The notes beneath the pieces were generated by a model. The model ran no database searches. It was not told where the DNA came from and saw only the letters and a program-made list of their open reading frames with translations. Source: Chromatiales bacterium (GTDB lineage: Bacteria; Pseudomonadota; Gammaproteobacteria; Chromatiales; Chromatiaceae). Taken from it: 11,065 nt of DNA. The number at the start of each line of letters is the position of its first letter. The stretch's first letter is position 1. The DNA lies in NCBI GenBank assembly GCA_024639625.1, contig JAHEIA010000049.1, positions 1 to 11,065 on the forward strand, written 5' to 3'. Below, one piece after another: positions 6,091-11,065 of this stretch. Both the position numbers and the translations under genes were made by a program.

Positions 6091-6385
6091 CCTTCACGCT
6101 GCTGGCTGCTCCGTTCGATCGGCGCCCTCCAACGCCGCACCTAATGCAACACCGCCGGGGGCTCGGTTCTGCGTCCGCAGCGTCGCTACTGGAAAGCAAA
6201 CTATTTGTGTTGCAGGGGCGGGCGTGCGGCGAGAAGCAGCGCCAACATCGTGGCTCGCTCTGTGTGGTCCCCGGCTTTCCCATGCGTCGGACGCCTGCTT
6301 CGCCCGCTTGCGCACCGTTCCAACGGCAGGGCCGGCAGCCACACGAGCTACTTCGCCCGCTACCAGACCGGGAGTTCGTAGTTCA
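6091..6385 (+). other. Long untranslated leader of the transporter gene
   Basis: If the TATAAT promoter is used, about 295 bases are transcribed before the start at 6386. Open frames through it (including an N-terminal extension from 6224) are Arg/Ala/Pro-rich and do not look coding. I see no known riboswitch core. A folded regulatory leader, or a short RNA gene of its own, are possible; the sequence alone does not decide. Confidence 0.4.
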
Positions 6386-8359
6386 ATGACGCTCGCCAAT
6401 GAAGAGGGTACCGGAGCATCCCGTAGCGGACTAACCCGCCCACAACTGGTCGCTGCCGTGCTGTTCTCCGCGGCGGCTTTATCCGTATCCTGGGTGGTGC
6501 CGACGATTCAGATCGCGTGGGTCAGCGCCTTCCTGCTTTTGACCATCTACCTTTTCGCGTTCGAGGTCGTGGGTGTGGATGTGGCGGCGGCCGTGGTAAT
6601 GGTGCTGCTGGGGCTTACATCTCTCCTGGCCCCTTGGATGGGACTGGAACACGGGTTGGTGGACACCCAACAGCTGTTCGAAGGTTTCGCCAGCAACGCG
6701 GTGATCTCCATTATAGCGGTCATGATCATTGGAGCGGGCCTCGACAAAACCGGCATTATGGGCCAGGTAGCATCCTACATACTCAAGGTGGGGGGGACGA
6801 CGGAGAACCGCATCATTCCGATTATTTCCGGCAGCGTCGGCGTCATCTCGTCATTCATGCAGAACGTCGGGGCAGCGGCGCTGTTTCTGCCTGTCGTAAA
6901 CCGCATTTCCGCCCGCGCGGGCATTCCGATGTCCAGGTTGCTCATGCCCATGGGCTTCTGCGCGATTCTCGGCGGCACCGTGACCATGGTGGGGTCCAGT
7001 CCGCTGATCCTGCTCAACGACTTGATCCTGACATCGAATACGGCCTTGCCACCGGAACAGCAGATGGATACCTGGGCTCTGTTTTCCGTCACCCCCGTCG
7101 GTATAACGCTCCTGGGTGTCGGCGTCCTATACTTCGTGCTTGCGGGGCGCTTCGTGCTGCCGGGCGACAGTGCTGCGCAGACGAAGAGTGTCGATGCAAT
7201 GCAATATTTCAAGGATCTGTACGGGCTCGACTACCACCTGTTCGAGATTAAGGTGCCGGCGGAAAGCGACCTGGTAGGTAAGACCCTGGATGAAGTCGAA
7301 CACCCCTCCTGCATTCGCGTTATCGGCGTCCACCAAGGTACCGATAAACCCCGTGCCGGGGGGCTCGCTCGGGACGTCGGTATCGAAGCGAACTGTACGC
7401 TGGCCGTGCTGGCTACGGTGCGCGACCTCAGGGCCTTTGTCGATCTTTATGGACTGCGCCTGCAGCAGGGACTGGTCACCTTTGCGGAGGCGCTCTCCTT
7501 CGCCAAATCGGGTATCGCGGAGATTGTCATTCCGCCAGGGTCCCATCTGATCGGGAAGAGCGCCCGCGACGTCTGGTTGCGCAAGACCTACGGCATCGCT
7601 ATGGTCGGACTCCACCGCAACGGCGAGACCCTGGCGGAAGGCGAAGGCATACGCGACCTGCCACTGCAAGCGGGCGATACCCTGGTCGTATACACCCCCT
7701 GGGAGTCGCTCGCCCGTCTGGAACAAGATCGCAATTTTCTCGTGGTCACCACAGAGTATCCCCACGAGGAATCGCGCCCGCACAAGCTCTTCTGGGCCGG
7801 GTTGTTTTTTGCCTTGGCCCTGTTCCTGGTCTTGTTTACCGACCTGCGCCTGTCCGTGGCGCTACTGACGGGAGCCATGGGTATGGTGGTGTCCGGGGTA
7901 ATCAAGATTGACGAGGCGTACCAGGCGGTGAGCTGGAAGACCGTGTTCCTGCTGGCTTCCCTGATTCCTCTAGGCCTGGCGGTCGAAACCAGCGGCACGG
8001 CCAAGTGGATCGCCGAACAAACCCTTTCCGTGGTCGGTCACATGCCAGCCTGGGTGATCCAAGCGTCGGTGGCCGTGCTCGCAACCGGATTCACCCTAGT
8101 CATGTCCAACGTTGGGGCCACCGTGCTGCTGGTTCCCCTAGCGGTGAACATCGCCATCGGCGTGGGAGAGAACCCTGCCCTATATGCACTCACGGTGGCG
8201 CTGGCCACATCCAACTCCTTCCTGATCCCGACCCATCAGGTGAACGCTCTGATCATGGGGCCAGCAGGCTATCGCGTGGTGGATTTCCTGCGCACTGGCG
8301 GCATCATGACGCTGCTTTTTCTGGTGGTCCTGCTATTGGTACTGAACCTGCTGTTTTGA
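6386..8359 (+). CDS. SLC13/DASS-family anion permease with two RCK_C domains
   Basis: The 657-residue protein has N-terminal membrane helices from about residue 18 to 258, a soluble central part at about 272-455 and more helices to the C-terminus. The two membrane halves carry the repeated anion/Na+ site motifs of the divalent anion symporter family. The first half has SSFMQNVGAA (155-164) and GGTVTMVGSSPLIL (196-209). The second has MSNVGATVLLVPL (573-585) and SNSFLIPTHQVNALIMGPAGY (609-629). The soluble part contains two TrkA_C (RCK_C) units: FEIKVPAESDLVGKTLDEVE onward (286-355) and AEIVIPPGSHLIGKSARDV onward (378-455). Such proteins include bacterial, algal and cyanobacterial sulfate transporters. 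Substrate here is unknown; sulfate or a related oxyanion is reasonable. The ATG at 6386 is chosen because the open frame upstream to 6224 looks non-coding and GGGAG lies 11 bases before it. The RCK_C units probably sense a ligand and gate transport. Confidence 0.9.
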   Translation: MTLANEEGTGASRSGLTRPQLVAAVLFSAAALSVSWVVPTIQIAWVSAFLLLTIYLFAFEVVGVDVAAAVVMVLLGLTSLLAPWMGLEHGLVDTQQLFEGFASNAVISIIAVMIIGAGLDKTGIMGQVASYILKVGGTTENRIIPIISGSVGVISSFMQNVGAAALFLPVVNRISARAGIPMSRLLMPMGFCAILGGTVTMVGSSPLILLNDLILTSNTALPPEQQMDTWALFSVTPVGITLLGVGVLYFVLAGRFVLPGDSAAQTKSVDAMQYFKDLYGLDYHLFEIKVPAESDLVGKTLDEVEHPSCIRVIGVHQGTDKPRAGGLARDVGIEANCTLAVLATVRDLRAFVDLYGLRLQQGLVTFAEALSFAKSGIAEIVIPPGSHLIGKSARDVWLRKTYGIAMVGLHRNGETLAEGEGIRDLPLQAGDTLVVYTPWESLARLEQDRNFLVVTTEYPHEESRPHKLFWAGLFFALALFLVLFTDLRLSVALLTGAMGMVVSGVIKIDEAYQAVSWKTVFLLASLIPLGLAVETSGTAKWIAEQTLSVVGHMPAWVIQASVAVLATGFTLVMSNVGATVLLVPLAVNIAIGVGENPALYALTVALATSNSFLIPTHQVNALIMGPAGYRVVDFLRTGGIMTLLFLVVLLLVLNLLF

Positions 8360-8439
8360 ACCCACCGCACTGTGTGCGCGTGACCAAGCAGCGTCCGACG
8401 CAAAGCACAGGAAGATGCGCAGAATCAGGTCACCGCCAA

Positions 8440-8464
8440 GGGCGTGTGACGAGCGCCCGGTTTT
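8440..8464 (+). terminator. Candidate terminator of the transporter gene
   Basis: GGGCG (8440-8444) pairs with CGCCC (8454-8458) around a nine-base loop, followed by GGTTTT. The short stem and the two G residues before the T-run make it modest; it is 80 bases beyond the stop codon. Confidence 0.35.
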
Positions 8465-8629
8465 CCGCAAAGGCTGTCGCCCACGGCGAGGCAGAACTCC
8501 CCCGACACTAGCCACCGCGCATGTCCTGTGGCCCTCAATCGCGGGCGTGGATCCAAAACACTGTCCCTCACCGTAGACGCGGTCGGGGGCGTACGGCCAC
8601 CCGATATTCTCTCTTGCCGATGAAATAAA

Positions 8630-8650
8630 CCAGCGCCGCGCTGGGTCTTT
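8630..8650 (+). terminator. Hairpin with short T-rich tail upstream of the 8702 gene
   Basis: CCAGCG-CCG-CGCTGG is a perfect 6-bp stem with a three-base loop, followed by GTCTTTAT. Flanking ATAAA and TTTAT could lengthen the stem with a bulge. It could end read-through from upstream or sit in the leader of the small exported-protein gene as an attenuator-like element. Confidence 0.35.
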
Positions 8651-8701
8651 ATCTCCGAACCCGACACGCTTTCACTTCAGCAACGCAAACAGGAGATGAC
8701 C

Positions 8702-9016
8702 ATGAAGACTCTGATTGCTGCATCCGCTTTGCTACTGGTGAGCAACATCGCCGTGGCCCACGACTACGAGAAATCGTTCCAGAGCCCGGATGTGAACCCG
8801 AAGTTCGATTCACCGTATTGGATCGAGGACAACCTTTCGAGCGGGATCGAGGTGCGCGCCTCCATCGAAGACTGGTACCACGGCAACCCGGATGCGTACG
8901 CGGGCAGTGAGGATTTGGGCGGCGCACCGATCATGGAGTTCGGCTCCTCTGCCGTCAGCACGACCTCGCTGGATCAGTTCAACGAAGGCAACCCGGACAC
9001 CTACAGCGGAAGCTGA
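8702..9016 (+). CDS. Small exported protein with duplicated GNPD-Y-GS motif
   Basis: The 104-residue product has a clear Sec signal peptide (MKTLIAASALLLVSNIAVA, cleavage before His20). The mature part is acidic and holds two 16-residue repeats: SIEDWYHGNPDAYAGS (54-69) and SLDQFNEGNPDTYSGS (89-104). The second ends exactly at the C-terminus. The shared core is an acidic helix-like lead, then GNPD, a Tyr and GS. The ATG at 8702 is favoured over that at 8696 because AGGAG (8690-8694) lies seven bases from it, against one base for the other. I do not recognise the family; the Asp-rich repeats could bind a cation or mediate assembly in the periplasm, but this is speculation. It stands alone, and is followed 12 bases later by a strong hairpin terminator. 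Confidence 0.8.
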   Translation: MKTLIAASALLLVSNIAVAHDYEKSFQSPDVNPKFDSPYWIEDNLSSGIEVRASIEDWYHGNPDAYAGSEDLGGAPIMEFGSSAVSTTSLDQFNEGNPDTYSGS

Positions 9017-9028
9017 TGCGACTACCTG

Positions 9029-9061
9029 CGGCGGCCCGAAACGGGCCGCCGGACCCGTTTT
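9029..9061 (+). terminator. Intrinsic terminator of the small exported-protein gene
   Basis: CGGCGGCCCG (9029-9038) and CGGGCCGCCG (9042-9051) form a perfect 10-bp stem closed by AAA, followed by GACCCGTTTT. The stem is very stable and lies 12 bases after the stop codon; the T-run is short and a few bases away. Confidence 0.65.
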
Positions 9062-9281
9062 CCACCGATCGTTCGACCTACCACCCCACGTTCAGTTCAA
9101 CCCCTTCGCGAACCGGCGCGATCTTCTACGACGCTGCTAGCGTCCTGTGCGATCTTCGAGCGCCTACGTTGGAGGGTGTGTGCCGGCGCGGCGCCTACGC
9201 CGGTGTCTTTTGTATGGCGCTCCAAGGCTCAACAGCCCGTCTTTCCTCGCCTGGCTCGCCAGTCCAGGTCGTCAATGCAAC
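9062..9281. other. Non-coding stretch between terminators
   Basis: An open frame from 9016 to 9396 covers this part, but it starts inside the preceding gene's stop, reads through two terminator hairpins and has Ser/Pro/Thr-rich text without a motif, so I do not call it. A hairpin at 9183-9203 (CCGGCG...CGCCGG) followed by TGTCTTTTG could be another weak plus-strand terminator. No promoter was recognised for whatever transcript ends at 9309. Confidence 0.4.
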
Positions 9282-9309
9282 GAAGTGTGAATTATCAGTC
9301 ACTTTTTTT
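9282..9309 (+). terminator. Intrinsic terminator with seven-T tail
   Basis: AAGTG-TGA (9283-9290) pairs with TCA and CACTT (9295-9304) around the loop ATTA, with a two-base GT bulge on the right arm. The T-run extends over 9303-9309. It would end a plus-strand transcript coming from 9060-9280 or farther upstream, and it insulates the promoter that starts at its tail. Confidence 0.55.
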
Positions 9310-9335
9310 ACCAGCCCGCTCGGCTTGCCTATAGT
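9307..9335 (+). promoter_or_regulatory. Candidate sigma-70 promoter of an intergenic RNA
   Basis: TTTACC (9307-9312) and TATAGT (9330-9335) are spaced by exactly 17 bases. They match the consensus at four and five of six positions. No protein gene follows on this strand, so the promoter most simply serves the putative small RNA at 9342-9499. Confidence 0.5.
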
Positions 9336-9341
9336 GCACCG

Positions 9342-9499
9342 AGAGTATCAGGCGCACCTGATGCAATCTTCCGCGGCACAGAAGCGTCTGCGATAAACGG
9401 CCACACACACTGGTTCACAGCTTGGGATCATCCTTTGCTGGATGGCGTGGGTCTTATCGGTACTGCCGAGCTGCATGGCAAGGCTCGCGCCATTTTTTT
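9342..9499 (+). ncRNA. Putative intergenic small RNA, about 158 nt
   Basis: A transcript started seven bases after TATAGT would begin at about 9341-9343 and end in the T-run at 9493-9499. It opens with a hairpin (GTATCAGG, loop CGCA, CCTGATGC; 9345-9364, one G-U pair) and closes with an intrinsic terminator. In between is a C/A-rich single-strand-like stretch (around 9398-9412) that could pair with target mRNAs. A tiny frame, ATG at 9361 to TAA at 9396 (11 codons), lies inside, but with a weak ribosome-binding site. It does not resemble 6S, tmRNA, RNase P or the Csr/Rsm RNAs (only two GGA motifs). The gene at 9620-9928 converges on it. The elements are seen; that they form one RNA gene is inference. 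Confidence 0.4.
9475..9499 (+). terminator. Intrinsic terminator of the putative small RNA
   Basis: ATGGC (9475-9479) pairs with GCCAT (9489-9493), followed by a run of T to 9499. An alternative stem CGAGC (9467-9471) with GCTCG (9483-9487) competes with it. The seven-T tail is the strongest terminator signature in the window along with that at 9303-9309. Confidence 0.55.
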
Positions 9500-9603
9500 A
9501 CCCCTTCGTCCCAATTCCAGGATTCGATAGGCCTCCTTCCAAGATCGTGCTGGCCGAATGGTGTTTCGAACGCCGGAAGCTGCAGGCTCGTCTGGGCAAG
9601 AGA

Positions 9604-9619
9604 CCCGGGCGCGCCCAGG
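9604..9619 (-). terminator. Hairpin directly after the stop of the 102-residue gene
   Basis: Read on the minus strand, CCTGGG-CGCG-CCCGGG forms a 6-bp stem (one G-U pair) beginning at the base after the TAA, followed by TCTCTTG. It is probably the terminator of that gene, though the tail is pyrimidine-mixed rather than a clean T-run. Confidence 0.45.
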
Positions 9620-9928
9620 TTATTCACCTTCTCCTATAGGTTCCTTCGAAGTCGATAAGAAACCGCGTCCTTCGAGAAAGAGCAGGTGCACCGGCTTCTC
9701 ATTGCGCAGCACATCCAATACATTCGCGAACATCGCAGACGGAAGGTGCATTAGCACAACGCCATTGCTCTCTTGGTCGTTCTCAAAGGTCATATCGGGA
9801 TCGTTAAAGCGGACGAAGGCAGCCAGCTTATCGTCGATTCCGTAGAGGGCAATCTGTGCGCGGTTCGTCTGGTACCCCTCCGGGCCTCCATTGATTAGGA
9901 CATGGTAGTTGGTGATCTGTGTTGCCAT
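9620..9928 (-). CDS. Small cytosolic protein of unknown function, 102 residues
   Basis: The start at 9926-9928 is decided by a near-perfect Shine-Dalgarno, AAAGGAGG six bases upstream; the open frame extending to 10285 is not coding by composition. The product begins MATQITNYHVLINGGPEGYQ and has alternating strand-like segments (RAQIALYGI, KLAAFVRFND, GVVLMHLP) and a helix around MFANVLDVLRNEK, ending with HLLFLEGRGFLSTSK. There is no signal peptide or membrane segment, so it is cytosolic. This looks like a compact alpha/beta domain. I do not recognise a named family. The strong ribosome-binding site suggests high expression. It is followed immediately by a hairpin, faces the putative small RNA convergently, and lies 299 bases downstream of the nitroreductase gene on the same strand, so a shared transcript is possible but not required. 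Confidence 0.85.
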   Translation of the reverse strand: MATQITNYHVLINGGPEGYQTNRAQIALYGIDDKLAAFVRFNDPDMTFENDQESNGVVLMHLPSAMFANVLDVLRNEKPVHLLFLEGRGFLSTSKEPIGEGE

Positions 9929-10227
9929 TGAAGGCCTCCTTTCTTGCGGCGCTGCGTGTGTATCCTCGGGAGATATAGCCCTGGCGGCGCAACACGCCGA
10001 TTCCCGAATGATCTGAATGGTATTGCGAATCGTCCTCCAACCAAGGTCCAGCTCCTGTAGTGGAGTACCTAGCTTTCCGTTCCACCGCGCTAAGCACCCT
10101 GCGATTCGATCGCGAGGGAGCAGCCTCTCGGATCCAACTCGCTGCTCTCTTCTCCTCGCACAACCATAGAGTAGACCCTGTGTGCCGGTTTGCCACTCCG
10201 TCGCCGGAGCGCCGCCTCCGCCGGTCT
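9929..10227. other. Intergenic region between nitroreductase and the 102-residue gene
   Basis: No gene is supported. On the minus strand CGGAG...CTCCG (10205-10220) makes a small GC hairpin just after the nitroreductase stop, without a T-run. TATATC (about 9972-9977, minus reading) is a possible -10 box for the small gene, but no good -35 box is at the right distance. Confidence 0.4.
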
Positions 10228-10833
10228 TTAAAACGAGTTCTCTACTACGAGTTCCTCGAGCGGGAGCTGCCCCGGCTTCGGCCAAGGCTCCTTGATCCCC
10301 TTGCCGACCGCCACCATCGGACCCATGACATAATCCTCGGGCAATTTGATCAATTCGGCGACCTTCTCAATGTCGAAACCGATCATGGGGCAGGATTGAT
10401 AACCCAGATCTTCGGCGGCGAGCATCAGCGTCTGCATCGCGATGCCGATGGAGCGTTGCGCTTCATCGCGTTGCAACCATTCCCTCCCCTCGTGAAACGG
10501 CCCCATCCAACCGACCAGTAGCTCAGCGACTTCCTTCGGCGCTTTCACCCAGTAGCGTCGCGGATCCTTGCGCCACGCCTTGACGTCGGCTGTAAAGAGC
10601 ACAAGCAGCGAAGCATCCGTTATCTGTGCCTGATCGTTGCCGAATTCCTTACGTACTCGGGCGCGCAGTTTCGGGTCGCGAAGGATCACAAAACGCCAAT
10701 GCTGGATATTGAAGCTGGTAGGCGCCTGAATCATCGCTTCCAGCAGCTTGCGTTCTTCCGCCTCGGTAAGCGAATGCTGGGTATCGAACTGCTTTATCGC
10801 ACGTCTCTTGTAGATTGCGTCTATGGTATCCAT
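10228..10833 (-). CDS. Nitroreductase-family flavoprotein
   Basis: The 201-residue protein shows the FMN-binding nitroreductase pattern. There is an N-terminal IYKRRAIKQFD (7-17) with the Arg pair that contacts FMN phosphate, APTSFNIQHWRFVI (37-50) with Ser/Asn/Gln ligands, a hydrophobic helix QRSIGIAMQTLMLAAEDLGYQSCPMIGFD (126-154) and a C-terminal MVAVGKGIKEPWPKP (173-187). Such homodimers reduce nitroaromatics, quinones or other acceptors with NAD(P)H; related members act in detoxification, and the natural substrate here is unknown. The ATG at 10831-10833 is preferred over the one at 10875 because AAGGAA lies seven bases upstream of it and the family motif begins directly after. It is cytosolic. 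No partner redox genes are nearby. It may share a transcript with the 102-residue gene downstream. Confidence 0.92.
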   Translation of the reverse strand: MDTIDAIYKRRAIKQFDTQHSLTEAEERKLLEAMIQAPTSFNIQHWRFVILRDPKLRARVRKEFGNDQAQITDASLLVLFTADVKAWRKDPRRYWVKAPKEVAELLVGWMGPFHEGREWLQRDEAQRSIGIAMQTLMLAAEDLGYQSCPMIGFDIEKVAELIKLPEDYVMGPMVAVGKGIKEPWPKPGQLPLEELVVENSF

Positions 10834-11003
10834 GTTCGGATTCCTTAAAGTCTTGCCACCAGGCGAATGAGCCAACCGCTGCGACGTTCGTGCCGCAACC
10901 GGTCGTCCCGCTGATCAGACGGCACAGAATACCACCAAGCGCCCACTTCAACGGCATGTCCGCCCGCTCATCGACCCATCAAGAGGCCGTTTCCCGCTTC
11001 TTC

Positions 11004-11019
11004 GCGTGAAATAACACGC
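11004..11019. promoter_or_regulatory. Inverted repeat GCGTG-AAATAA-CACGC
   Basis: Five-base perfect arms flank an AT-only six-base spacer, the shape of a bacterial dimer operator. It lies in the gap upstream of the nitroreductase gene and about 20 bases before a possible gene start at the right edge. No regulator can be named. Confidence 0.3.
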
Positions 11020-11038
11020 AACTCTCGGGGACTCATCC

Positions 11039-11065
11039 GTGATCGTTGACGGATATTTCGCCGCC
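11039..11065 (+). CDS. Possible start of a gene leaving the right edge
   Basis: A GTG at 11039-11041 opens a frame (MIVDGYFAA) that reaches the window end without a stop. GGGGA lies seven bases upstream. Nine codons are far too few to identify a protein, and a chance GTG is a serious alternative. Confidence 0.2.

Larger units (their letters stand above)
8360..8701. other. Intergenic region between transporter and small exported protein
   Basis: No gene is supported in these 342 bases. Two hairpins lie here, at 8440-8464 and 8630-8650, each followed by a short T-rich run. A clear promoter for the gene at 8702 was not found; TATTCT at 8605-8610 is a possible -10 box but has no good partner at -35. 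Confidence 0.5.

Noticed and set aside
6224..6385. N-terminal extension of the transporter by 54 residues
   Set aside because: The extension is Arg/Ala/Pro/Thr-rich, lacks a ribosome-binding site and does not resemble the family's N-terminus.
9016..9396. Plus-strand open frame of 126 codons
   Set aside because: It overlaps a terminator at each part of its length, starts at the stop of the preceding gene without a ribosome-binding site and has no motif.
9442..9639. Plus-strand open frame of 65 codons inside and beyond the putative small RNA
   Set aside because: No ribosome-binding site, and the T-run terminator lies within it; the hydrophobic text at its start arises from the T-rich tail.

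Overview
The window is GC-rich, gene-sparse chromosomal DNA, most likely from a sulfur-oxidising gammaproteobacterium of the Chromatiales type. The main pointer is a Gly/Tyr-rich secreted protein at 5531-5920 whose composition and layout match the sulfur globule envelope proteins of purple sulfur bacteria and related thiotrophs. No rRNA, tRNA, insertion sequence, CRISPR array or phage gene is visible. The assignment to a lineage is an inference from one gene family plus general composition.

Layout. The left third lies on the minus strand: the first 34 codons of an unidentified gene cut by the window edge (1-103), an exported SOUL-type haem-binding-like protein (257-922), a small two-helix membrane protein (1153-1503) behind a PH-like small protein (1599-1955), an SRPBCC-fold protein (2491-3030) and a 133-residue tautomerase (3273-3674). 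The middle lies on the plus strand: a lipoprotein alpha/beta hydrolase (4089-5030), the sulfur globule-type protein (5531-5920), a 657-residue SLC13/DASS transporter with two cytosolic RCK_C (TrkA_C) domains (6386-8359) and a small exported protein with a duplicated GNPD-Y-GS motif (8702-9016). The right end returns to the minus strand with a 102-residue protein of unknown function (9620-9928) and a nitroreductase (10228-10833).

Most genes are separated by 100-600 bases and carry their own ribosome-binding sites and often their own hairpins, so the region reads as a set of single-gene transcription units rather than a pathway operon. The only likely co-transcribed pair is 1599-1955 with 1153-1503. 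Functional links are loose: the globule protein fits intracellular or periplasmic sulfur storage, and the adjacent SLC13-RCK transporter could move sulfate or another divalent anion, but this is neighbourhood inference only.

The most interesting non-coding signals are a self-contained promoter-to-terminator unit at 9307-9499 that looks like an unannotated small RNA of about 158 nt, preceded directly by another intrinsic terminator, and a perfect 15-bp palindrome that covers the proposed -35 box of the sulfur globule gene. No clear new multi-gene defence or biosynthetic system was found.
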